This document shows, piece after piece, positions 1 through 8,665 of a stretch of 64,000 nucleotides of DNA (position 1 is its first letter; every line of letters begins with the position of its first letter). Both the position numbers and the translations under genes were made by a program. The notes beneath the pieces are model-generated. The model did not search any database. It saw only the letters and a program-made list of their open reading frames with translations, and was not told the origin of the DNA. This stretch comes from JBKEDC01 sp047975205 (GTDB taxonomy: Bacteria; Bacteroidota; Bacteroidia; Bacteroidales; Prolixibacteraceae), in assembly GCA_047975205.1 (NCBI GenBank), contig JBKEDC010000024.1, positions 1 to 64,000 of the forward strand, written 5' to 3'.

Positions 1-98
1 TTCACTAGAATAGTAAGCAAGATTAGTGCTTTTACTTGGTTGCAATTTTTAAACTATGAAAATAAAAAGCCGATTGGAAAAGTTAAATATGCGCTAAT

Positions 99-541
99 TT
101 AATTCCGCCAACGGGTTATGATCATATTATTATCTGGTTTTTTCAACTCTTCTGTTGCTAAGTTTTCTCCTCGACGAGGCTCGACATACCTAGGAGTCAT
201 CCAATATTCCATATTCGACTGTCCCGAACACAACCAAACTTCCCCTACAAGTACATTGTTATAGACTAACTCTTCGCTTTTACCTTTAATTTTAAGCATC
301 TGTCCATTAGCATTTGCTTCCATAGGAGCTAGTTTTACAAACCATCTACCCGCAGCATCAGCTTTCACCGGTAGTGTTTGTTTTTCAAAACTAACGGTGA
401 TACGCTCACAGTTCCTCATATATTTACATCTTCTCCTCGCTGCAAAACCATATTCGAAGACAACACGTTGGTTGTCGATAATTGAGCCGAAGCAGTGATA
501 CTAAAGAAAAGAACTAGTATTAATCCTAATATATTTTCCAT
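99..541 (-). pseudogene. Sialate O-acetylesterase-like gene, degraded N-terminal fragment
   Basis: A signal-peptide-like start at 541 (MENILGLILVLFFS) leads into SSNMVLQRGEDVNI, typical of the N-terminus of SASA-family carbohydrate acetylesterases. A TGA follows where the family has Trp (VNIWG). The reading then resumes in another frame as ERITVSFEKQT and runs through the nucleophile block GEVWLCSGQSNMEY to a stop at 99. Only about 140 of the usual 450-650 residues remain, so the catalytic C-terminal part is gone. It sits beside a deacetylase and a SusC/D pair, so it was probably an accessory deacetylating enzyme of that locus. Seen: stop, frameshift and truncation. Inferred: loss of function. 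Confidence 0.75.
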
Positions 542-564
542 TTGTCTAGGTGTTTATATGATTG

Positions 565-1306
565 TCAAATATAACTACTTTTATTTGATATACTTTTCAA
601 TTCTTTTATTGCAATCCCTTCATATCCATTCTCTTTCATCATCTTCAAAATATTCTATCGAGGTAGAATAGTCGGGTTGCTCAATATCGGGTACTCCATG
701 AATACAAAATGCAATAATATCTCCATCTTTCAGATTCTCCATAGCCTTCATCGTCCGAGTGCCCAATTTCTCATTCGATCCCATGGTATAACTAGGGATA
801 ACCAAAAGTTGGTCATTCTCTTTATCAAACAAACGGCTATTCCCAGCTCGTCCAAAGCGATAACCCAAGCTATCCAGCACACTTACAGCATATTCGTTGT
901 GTCGATTCCCTGAATAAGCAAATGAAATTGGTCTCGGAATATCATACTCCGCACACTTATTTTCGATGTACTGCACTTCTTTGACTAGATCTTCTCTAGA
1001 AAGTTTAGTCACATTCTTATGATGCCCTGTATGATTCCCTATTTCGAAGCCCATATCGTTCAACTCTTTTATCTGCTTCCAATTCATATGATACGTTGTG
1101 GTATTATTTTTTCGCTTAGCATATTCACAGACAAAGAATGTGGCATCAAAACCATATTCTTTAAGAAGTGGAGCTACATTTTTATAGTGCGACAACTCTG
1201 CATCGTCGAACGTGAAAACTACAATAGGTTTCTGTACTTTAGATGCGCACGCAAAAAACACATATACTAACAACAAAAAAGGACATATTCTTTTAATCAA
1301 ACGCAT
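565..1306 (-). pseudogene. Polysaccharide deacetylase (CE4/NodB-like) lipoprotein, frameshifted near the C-terminus
   Basis: The open frame runs 620-1330. Met at 1306 is the likelier start because it gives a lipoprotein signal (MRLIKRICPFLLLVYVFFACAS, lipobox FFAC). NodB motifs are present: VFTFDD for the metal-binding Asp pair, and NHTGHH for the metal-binding His pair. The frame ends abruptly after EYFED, whereas the family continues with a final helix. In the next frame the expected ending is readable (MMKENGYEGIAIKELKS) and stops at 565. So a small deletion has shifted the frame and removed the final 25 or so residues. The core domain is intact and some activity may remain. Polysaccharide deacetylases remove N- or O-acetyl groups from glycans. 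Confidence 0.7.
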
Positions 1307-1408
1307 ATCTAGAATATTTTTAAACAACAAATATAAAAATAAGGGGCAAGCACAATGCTCGCCCCCAACAGGGAATGAAAGTTAATTGAGTGATTCCCTA
1401 AAAACACA

Positions 1409-3469
1409 TTAATATCCTGGATTCTGCATAGCCTCTTTATCCTCATTAGATAGGGAAGATCCTTCCGAATTAGTAATTTCATCAAGAAATGATTGAGGAA
1501 TTGGTCTTCTTATATGCACTTCTGGATCGAAACGATTCTGCTGAACAGATCCATCATTAAACGCAGTCCAACGAGGACCTAATAACTTAGTTCTTGCTAA
1601 ATCTTCCCAGCGATACAACTCACCACATAGTTCTCTAGTTCTTTCATTCATCAAGAAAGCCATATACACATCATCACCAGAAAGATTCATTGCATTATAG
1701 ATAGGCATATCAACCTCCGAATTAACTATATCAGCACTGCTATTAAGTAATAATTGTTCTTCTGTTGAACTAGTTGTTTCAGCTATTTTGTTTGATTCGT
1801 AATATGTATTATAATCCCAATAGGCAGCTCCATCTAGATAACCTGCATTGTGTCCTCCCATACCATCAGTAATATTAGCATTGTTTTTATATGCTGCACC
1901 TCCGTCTATATTAACACTTCTATCTTCTCCTTCTTTATATCCAGCTCGTTTCCTTAATTCATTAAAATAAGGGATTGCATTTTCAACTTCACCTTTTCTG
2001 ATATATGCCTCAGCAACCATCAAATAGTCTTCTGCGGATCTTGCTAAGATAAAGTCTCTAGCACCTTTCTCTTCATTATAGGTTCTCCTAGATCCATCTC
2101 TATATTTTGATAGCCCCGCAAACTTACGGAAAGTAGATCTGGTTCCTGAATTCCCAACTTCTCCAAACCAAACATGACTCTGTCCTGAAAAGTAGCGAAC
2201 ATAAGTCCAAGGAGCCTCAAGCTTGCCATCTTTTATTACATTACCAAGATCCATCCCATACTGCATGTAAGTATCATCTCCAGCGCTGTTTATGATAAAC
2301 TTCATTCCTAATTCTCCTCCTACAAATCTTTTCTCCCCGAAAAGAGAAGCATCTACCACACTCTCGTCTTCTGGCCAAGTTGGCGCATCTTTTGTATAGT
2401 TACACCCAAAAGTTGTTGTAAATGACTTCCAAAACCTAGAGTCATTGACTCTATCAAATACCTCAATAGTATAATTTGTTGGCATCAGATTTGCTAATCC
2501 TCTACCACCAGAGATATCTCTTTTAATTCCTGCGAAACCAGATCCTCCATCGTACTGAGTAGTGAACACTGTGTGTATTCTATTCCCAAATCGCCCTGCT
2601 GTAGTAATATCATCAGAAAATTGAGCTGATAATACGATTTCAGAGTTTAATTCATTTGCTCCATCAGGAGACGTAAAGTTCCACAAATTGACATAGTTAC
2701 TTGCCAACGGATGCGTCTCAATTACTTCCTTTGAGTATTTAATAATATCATCAAGGTCGGTATTCTTAAACTCGCTATTCCAATCATCATTAATTTCACT
2801 CACTCTAAACAGTTTTGCTTTTGCTAGGAAATGAGCCGCCGCAGACTTTGTAATGCGTCCAAACTCAGGAGAGTCAGTTGGTAACAATTCGTAGGCATCT
2901 TCAAAATCTGAAATAATCTGCGCATAACACTCCTTAGCTGAATTTCTCGTAAAGTTTGTCTCTACTGAATTTGATGGTTTAAGTTTAAGAGGAACCCCTC
3001 CAAATTGACGAACTAGTGCAAAATAATAATAAGCCCTAAAGAAATACCCTTCTCCTAAACGAGTGTCATAATTTGAATTATCCAGATCATAATATTTTGG
3101 CATATTCTCAATAAGAAGATTTGCCGATTCAATTGTTCCATACATTGCATCCCACAAATTACCTTCTGGCCCATCTGTTGAGTTCAAAGATGTATTATAA
3201 TCGTTATAAGCTAAACTCCCTCCCTTCCCAATTGTAAATTCATCAGTTCCAATATTATACAACTTTGCCGACCAACTATATCCAACTGGCCATTGAAGCA
3301 TAGTATAAATGCCCAACGACAACTCATCTAATCCCTGTTGTGTTTTAAATATATCGGTATCAGGCTTTGTCCTATTCACTTCCTCCAAAAAGTCATTTCC
3401 ACAAGATGTAACCATTCCTGCTAGCAATGCTAGGACAACTCCTTTTCTTATAAAATTAAAATATCTCAT
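1409..3469 (-). CDS. SusD/RagB-family outer-membrane glycan-binding lipoprotein
   Basis: This is the surface glycan-binding partner of the SusC-type porin encoded just upstream. The 686-residue protein has a lipoprotein signal ending at GMVTSC (Cys about residue 23). The TPR-type N-terminal SusD fold follows (GEGYFFRAYYYFALVRQFGGVPL is a family hallmark near residues 140-162). The usual C-terminal block is present too (FLMNERTRELCGELYRWEDLARTK, then RRPIPQ). It is somewhat longer than a typical SusD (about 500-600). It lies 28 bp after the SusC stop, so the two are co-transcribed. The actual ligand cannot be read from the sequence. The neighbouring genes suggest an acetylated uronic-acid-containing glycan. 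Confidence 0.93.
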   Translation of the reverse strand: MRYFNFIRKGVVLALLAGMVTSCGNDFLEEVNRTKPDTDIFKTQQGLDELSLGIYTMLQWPVGYSWSAKLYNIGTDEFTIGKGGSLAYNDYNTSLNSTDGPEGNLWDAMYGTIESANLLIENMPKYYDLDNSNYDTRLGEGYFFRAYYYFALVRQFGGVPLKLKPSNSVETNFTRNSAKECYAQIISDFEDAYELLPTDSPEFGRITKSAAAHFLAKAKLFRVSEINDDWNSEFKNTDLDDIIKYSKEVIETHPLASNYVNLWNFTSPDGANELNSEIVLSAQFSDDITTAGRFGNRIHTVFTTQYDGGSGFAGIKRDISGGRGLANLMPTNYTIEVFDRVNDSRFWKSFTTTFGCNYTKDAPTWPEDESVVDASLFGEKRFVGGELGMKFIINSAGDDTYMQYGMDLGNVIKDGKLEAPWTYVRYFSGQSHVWFGEVGNSGTRSTFRKFAGLSKYRDGSRRTYNEEKGARDFILARSAEDYLMVAEAYIRKGEVENAIPYFNELRKRAGYKEGEDRSVNIDGGAAYKNNANITDGMGGHNAGYLDGAAYWDYNTYYESNKIAETTSSTEEQLLLNSSADIVNSEVDMPIYNAMNLSGDDVYMAFLMNERTRELCGELYRWEDLARTKLLGPRWTAFNDGSVQQNRFDPEVHIRRPIPQSFLDEITNSEGSSLSNEDKEAMQNPGY

Positions 3470-3497
3470 TTTTTAAATTTTTTTTGTGATTAATATC

Positions 3498-6400
3498 CTA
3501 GAATGAAGCTCTTACTCCAAAAACAAAACTACGAATGGTAACTGGAGAACCTGACTTAGCACTTCCTCCTGAATAATCTCTTAAATCAGGGTCTAACCAA
3601 TCAATAGCACTATATACCGTCAATGGGTTATTGCACTGGATATAGAGATTTAATGAATTAAGGCCAACTCGTTTCAATTGATTATTATCAAATGTGTAAC
3701 CAAGATTTACGTTCCTCAATTTAATGAAAGAACCATCCTGATAACCCTGGGAAGAGCGATACGTATCTTCTACACCGGGCTTATAATACTCTGCATCCTC
3801 ATTAACGCCTGCTACCCAATAATCGATATCTCTCATTGAATACCTTCCACTTAAAGCGACTGAACCAGCTTGAATTGTTTGTCCCCAACGTGAAAATAGA
3901 AAGAATGAGAAATCCCAATTCTTAAACTTAAATGAGTTGGTCATACCTGCAGTCCAATCTGGACGACCATTCCCTACGATTTGCCTATCGTTGGCATCAA
4001 TTATCTCATCTCCGTTTAAATCTTTAACTCTTATCTGACCAGGCTCTCTATCATATACTGCCGCTTGTTCAGCTTCAGCAGTACTCCAAATACCATCATA
4101 GACATAGTCGTAATATACTCCGATCTCTTCTCCTACAAACCATTTGTTATCTAACATCTCAGAACGACCATTCGCTAGCTTAACAATCTCACTCTTATCT
4201 TTTGACCAAGTAAAATTTGTAGTCCACTCAAAGTTACGTTTCTTAATATTAACCGTGTTAATCTGAAGATCAAGCCCCCATCCTTTAGTTTCTCCAACAT
4301 TAGCATACGTAGAAGTATATCCTGTTAACGAGGGTATTGACATTGACATCAAAAGATCGGTTGTATTAGTTGTATAATAGTCCAATGAACCACTAATCCT
4401 ATGATCAAGAAATGAATAATCAACACCCAAGTTTATTTGTGCTGTTTTCTCCCATCCTAAATCATGGTTTGCCATTTTAGGAGCATTATTCACTGTAGGG
4501 TCCGATGGTAAATAACCTATATTCGCAGCTCCATTCCAGTTGTAAAATGTTGTTGAAATATCTCCTTTAGTTCCATATGCTGAAATTGCAGAGTTACCTG
4601 TAACACCATATCCTAATCGGAGTTTAAGTTGATTTACCCATGAAGCTCCTTGCATAAAGTTCTCTTGATCTATTCTCCACCCTAATGCTAACGAAGGAAA
4701 AGATGCCCATTTATTGCCTTCTGCCAACTGAGAAGCACCATCCCAACGTATTGACGCCGTCAACAGATATCTCTCATTAAAACCATAATTTGCACGAACC
4801 ATATACGATGCCATTTGCCGTTCTGATAGACTTGTACCATAACCTAAGATATCTTGTTTAGACCCAATATTATTCCAAAGTTCATCTGACGATACCACAT
4901 TTGCTCTAAGATCAGATCCATCTGAAGTGTATTTCTGTGCGGATTGCATCAGAGTAATTCCTACTTTATGAATATCGTTGAAAGTTCTATTGTAGAATAA
5001 TAGATTATCAATAGTCCAAGCAATATTTCTATTTTCAATTTTTCTTGCAACATTTTGACCTGCTCCTTTTTGTCCTCTTGCATCATTAAATTGCCCATTC
5101 AAATAATCGCGATATTCTGGTCCAAATTGAAAACGATAAGATAAACCTTCTAAAGGCTTCCACATTTTTCCAAAATCTAATTGAGAGTATACATTTCCCG
5201 TTAGTCGGAACGTTTGGCGAAGATTAGTATTATAATTTAACTCTTCTATTGGATTGATGATATTGGAGTCTGCATTAGGCTCACGTATCAACTCTCCACT
5301 ACTATCGTAAGGGACAGTCCATGGTAACATACTTCTCAGAGCTCCATAATAATCTCCTGCTCCTCCTGATCCACTACCTGTAAATCCATATTCTTGAGTT
5401 TGGAAAGAGATATTAGCATTAATACCCATCGTAAGCCAATCAAGAGGTTTGGCTTCAAAAGACACTTTTGAAGAATACCTTTCGTATTCTTGTCCTTTTA
5501 CAGTTCCTGTTTGAGAGTAATATCCAAAAGATGCATATCCTTTAAATTTCTCATTCCCTCCCGAAACACTAACATTGTGATCCTGAGTTATGCCAGCTTG
5601 TTTACCTTGCGATGTCCAATCATAATTCTTAACTAAGCTAGGATCAAACTCGGTTTTCCCATTAACCCATGCATTATCTACATTAGCCCATGATTCGGCA
5701 ACACCTCCAAACAAGTTCTTATCATTAGCATAAGTAGGAACATCAGCACCATAAGAACCATTATTGATATATGCTTGCCGAGAATATTCAATCCATTCTC
5801 CTCCATTCATCATCTCCGTAACATCATGCATTGTAGACACGGTTATGCTACCATTATAGTTTAAACTAACTTTCCCTTCTTTACCCGACTTAGTTGTAAC
5901 CAACACAACCCCATTCGCACCTCTAGAACCATAAACTGCAGTAGCCGAAGCATCTTTAAGAATATCGATAGATTCAATATCAGCAGGGTTGATATTCTCG
6001 ATACCTCCACTTTGCTGAACCATACCATCAACTACATAAAGTGGAGAGTTGCTAGCTGTTAGCGAACGTACACCTCTAATTGTAATACTTCCAGTTTCTC
6101 CTGGTCGCTGATTATTCACAATATCAACACCTGCCGCTTTTCCTTGCATCCCTTGCAAAGCATCTTTGACAGGCATTTCTTGTAGGTCTTCTGCACTAAC
6201 ACGAGTCAGAGCCCCTGTCACATCGCTTTTCTTCTGCACTCCATAACCTACCGCAATGACTTCATCCAGCCCAATAGCGCTATTTTTAAGATTTACCTTA
6301 AAAGTAGATTTACCAGCGATAGCTACCTCTTGTGTTTCCATCCCTACGAATGAAACAACTAAAGTCTTCGCATCTTCTGATACACTTAAAGAGAAGTTAC

Positions 6401-6587
6401 CATCATAATCAGTAATCGTACCATTGGTTGATCCTTTCAATACAACAGTAGCACCTGGCACCGTAAGACCTTCTTCGTCTAACACTGTCCCCGTGATGCT
6501 TTTCGTCTGTGCATAAGAAACTACAGTCATCATTAGAAAGATGACTAAGAAAAGAATTCCTTTTACTTGTTTAGATTTGTACATCAT
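3498..6587 (-). CDS. SusC/RagA-family TonB-dependent outer-membrane transporter
   Basis: This protein imports oligosaccharides across the outer membrane using TonB energy, in complex with SusD. It has 1029 residues: a signal peptide (about 1-26), a carboxypeptidase-regulatory-like domain (GTVLDEEGLTVPGATVVLKG, about 33-100), a plug domain with the SusC signature (SITIRGVRSL, then ATAVYGSRGANGVVLVTTKSGK), and a long TonB-dependent beta barrel. The C-terminus ends in aromatic RASF, as expected for an outer-membrane barrel. It is intact, unlike several accessory genes of the same locus. Its divergent neighbour at 8666 is a hybrid two-component regulator of the type that commonly controls such pairs. 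Confidence 0.95.
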   Translation of the reverse strand: MMYKSKQVKGILFLVIFLMMTVVSYAQTKSITGTVLDEEGLTVPGATVVLKGSTNGTITDYDGNFSLSVSEDAKTLVVSFVGMETQEVAIAGKSTFKVNLKNSAIGLDEVIAVGYGVQKKSDVTGALTRVSAEDLQEMPVKDALQGMQGKAAGVDIVNNQRPGETGSITIRGVRSLTASNSPLYVVDGMVQQSGGIENINPADIESIDILKDASATAVYGSRGANGVVLVTTKSGKEGKVSLNYNGSITVSTMHDVTEMMNGGEWIEYSRQAYINNGSYGADVPTYANDKNLFGGVAESWANVDNAWVNGKTEFDPSLVKNYDWTSQGKQAGITQDHNVSVSGGNEKFKGYASFGYYSQTGTVKGQEYERYSSKVSFEAKPLDWLTMGINANISFQTQEYGFTGSGSGGAGDYYGALRSMLPWTVPYDSSGELIREPNADSNIINPIEELNYNTNLRQTFRLTGNVYSQLDFGKMWKPLEGLSYRFQFGPEYRDYLNGQFNDARGQKGAGQNVARKIENRNIAWTIDNLLFYNRTFNDIHKVGITLMQSAQKYTSDGSDLRANVVSSDELWNNIGSKQDILGYGTSLSERQMASYMVRANYGFNERYLLTASIRWDGASQLAEGNKWASFPSLALGWRIDQENFMQGASWVNQLKLRLGYGVTGNSAISAYGTKGDISTTFYNWNGAANIGYLPSDPTVNNAPKMANHDLGWEKTAQINLGVDYSFLDHRISGSLDYYTTNTTDLLMSMSIPSLTGYTSTYANVGETKGWGLDLQINTVNIKKRNFEWTTNFTWSKDKSEIVKLANGRSEMLDNKWFVGEEIGVYYDYVYDGIWSTAEAEQAAVYDREPGQIRVKDLNGDEIIDANDRQIVGNGRPDWTAGMTNSFKFKNWDFSFFLFSRWGQTIQAGSVALSGRYSMRDIDYWVAGVNEDAEYYKPGVEDTYRSSQGYQDGSFIKLRNVNLGYTFDNNQLKRVGLNSLNLYIQCNNPLTVYSAIDWLDPDLRDYSGGSAKSGSPVTIRSFVFGVRASF

Positions 6588-6775
6588 AAAATAGGTTTTA
6601 TAAATTTATTTTATTTATTAACTAGCAAACGGTCTTTTTGACAATAGTTAGGATTTTGCTTTGTTAATAGAATCAATTGTAAAACTAAATAAATAGTTAA
6701 TTCTATAGTATTCAATTCTTGCCATCGACTCTTTTTGAATGAAAATGTCGCATTTCGATATGATTCACTTAACAC

Positions 6776-7563
6776 CTACCATTCTATCTTTTTATTGAAC
6801 ATTTTGGCATATCTCACGCCTAATTCTTTCTGACTATCCACATCGAAATGCAAATAATCGCCTCATTGTTGCAGATCTTTTGTTTTTACTAGAAAAGCAT
6901 TTTTATCGTTCCTAATATACTTCGCATTTTCCCTGTTAAGTTGCTTCCATTCTTTGGGGTGTTTCGAGTACGATCCCAAATTGCCAATGATAATAGGCAG
7001 ATTGTCATCACAACAATATGCCCTAAATTGTGTAAATAAGCTTAATAAATCATCTTGATTCTCCCTTCGTTTTCAGCATCTGACTCTCCTTGATGACACA
7101 AGATAACTTTTATCGTCCCGATTTGCCTGGCAATTTCTGCTCATTCTTTAAAGTTCGAATTGAGTTTCACTCCTCGAAAAGGCTTATCATTTAACCAGCT
7201 TTTAATAGAACTCCCTCCTACTGCACAAGGGACTAGCAGAATGGACACATCTGAAGGCACTGCCTCTAATAGTTCGGAAACAAAGCTCATCCCACAATCC
7301 AGTCCTGTCATTTTTGGATAATAACGATGCAAAGGTTCTTTGGCACAAACAACCTTGTTCTCCATATTCAATGCCAGTATCCTTGCATTAACGATAGTAT
7401 CATTGAGCATTACCTTTCCTCGTCCTGCCATGTTCGATTGTCCTACCATAAAAACGACTAAAAGCTTATCTTTATTCGGAAGATCATTCATATAGTCCTG
7501 ATAGGTTGATAAAATTTGTGCGTCTAAAAAATTCGAATAACAAACAAGCACAACAAAGCTCAA
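6776..7563 (-). pseudogene. Sialate O-acetylesterase (SASA/DUF303) family, decayed
   Basis: The first 140 codons (7563-7141) are open and carry the signal peptide, the nucleophile block VVFMVGQSNMAGRG and GGSSIKSWLND. A TGA then interrupts NFKE. Reading continues as AEIARQIGTIKVILCHQGESD, where the family Trp of LWHQGES is Cys. A frameshift follows, then DDLLSLFTQFRAYCC and PIIIGNLGSYSKHPKEW, then a second TGA after DLQQ, and finally GDYLHFDVDSQKELGVRYA to a stop at 6776. Almost the whole gene (about 262 codons) is recognisable, with two nonsense codons and one frameshift. That is decay rather than a single sequencing error. It lies between SusC and the phosphatase-like gene. Confidence 0.85.
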
Positions 7564-7712
7564 AAAGAAAACTGGTAGTTTTTCATAATATTATTTTGAT
7601 TAAAAGATATCATACAAAGATACGTAGTTGTTCCTTTTCCTGTCTAAAAACGACAATACATATCAATATAAGCCAAAACATTCTACATATACTATTAATT
7701 TGGTAATTTTCG

Positions 7713-7720
7713 TATATTTG
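7713..7720 (+). promoter_or_regulatory. Candidate Bacteroides-type -7 element for the phosphatase-like/HTCS transcript
   Basis: TATATTTG matches the TAnnTTTG consensus and lies about 90 bp before the start at 7814. No good TTTG -33 element is visible at the normal 19-20 bp spacing; the nearest TTTG, at 7699-7702, is too close. Weak call. Confidence 0.3.
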
Positions 7721-7813
7721 GATATACAACAGATTTCGCGCCTCTAAAATTAATTATTTGGCTTGGGAAATTTGAGTATTATCCAAGCAAAAAAAATAGA
7801 TTAAAACAAAAAA

Positions 7814-8653
7814 ATGAATCAATTAAAAACTCTTAGCATTACCTTCCTAATTGCATTTTTCGGTCTTGGATACACAAGTACATTTACAGCAAAGAAAAAT
7901 CTAAAAAATACAATTGAAAACGCATTTAATTTCAGAGATATTGGCGGATACAGAACATCAAATGGGAAAACAGTTGTATTTAATAAAATATATCGTTCGG
8001 GCGATCTTAGTCGACTAAAACAAGCTGACACTCTTGCCATAAAAAACCTTGCAATAGATCAAATTATCGATCTAAGGACCCCTTACGAAGCAAAGTATAT
8101 TAGAACGGTCTATCCCAAGGAGGTTGAATACTTAAACATTCCTCTTTTGACAGTTGATGTTGAGGGCAATGCTCAAATCAAAAGATATGAGCAAGTATTG
8201 GAAGGAGTAATCCCAATCAAGGAATATATGCTGAGCTTCTACAACGAGATAACTCAAGCAGAAGAAGAAGCCTTAATGAAAATATTTGACCAACTGGAAG
8301 AAGGTAAAACTACTATTCTCATTTCAAATGCAGGGAAAGATCGCATGGGAATGACCATAGCCTTGCTGCTATATGCTCTTGGTGTTGAGAAAGATCTTAT
8401 AGTTCAAGACTACATGAAATCGTCAGAATACCTTGACGGTTACGATGATATGAAATGGACTAGAATGCTTGGTGAATGGGGAGCTAAGTATAAAGAGCAA
8501 TTGAGCGACAGGCTTTATGCTTTATGGCAAGTTGACGAAAATTATATTAAAGTGTTCTTCAATACGATAGAAATAAAATATGGAAGTATTGATAATTTTC
8601 TTGAAATCCTAAAAGTTGACAAAAACCAACTAAAAAATGCCTACTTAAAATAA
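7814..8653 (+). CDS. Secreted tyrosine-phosphatase-like protein with the catalytic Cys replaced (probable pseudophosphatase)
   Basis: The 279-residue protein has a signal-like N-terminus (about 1-27). The fold is the tyrosine-phosphatase family resembling Pfam Y_phosphatase3: NAFNFRDIGGYRTSNGK, then IYRSGDLSRL and IDLRTPYEAKY. The P-loop, normally HCxAGKDRTG, reads ISNAGKDRMG: the nucleophilic Cys is Ser (residue 171, codon TCA) and the preceding His is Ile. The Arg and the rest of the loop are kept. Catalysis by the normal cysteine mechanism should be impossible, while phosphate-ester binding could persist. The hybrid sensor kinase starts only 12 bp downstream, so the two are surely co-transcribed and may act together. 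Reading frame and length look intact. Confidence 0.8.
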   Translation: MNQLKTLSITFLIAFFGLGYTSTFTAKKNLKNTIENAFNFRDIGGYRTSNGKTVVFNKIYRSGDLSRLKQADTLAIKNLAIDQIIDLRTPYEAKYIRTVYPKEVEYLNIPLLTVDVEGNAQIKRYEQVLEGVIPIKEYMLSFYNEITQAEEEALMKIFDQLEEGKTTILISNAGKDRMGMTIALLLYALGVEKDLIVQDYMKSSEYLDGYDDMKWTRMLGEWGAKYKEQLSDRLYALWQVDENYIKVFFNTIEIKYGSIDNFLEILKVDKNQLKNAYLK

Positions 8654-8665
8654 GAGAATTTGGAT

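Noticed and set aside
8660..8665. TTG start for the hybrid regulator
   Set aside because: ATG two codons later gives a cleaner signal peptide and is the normal start type. The difference is two residues.
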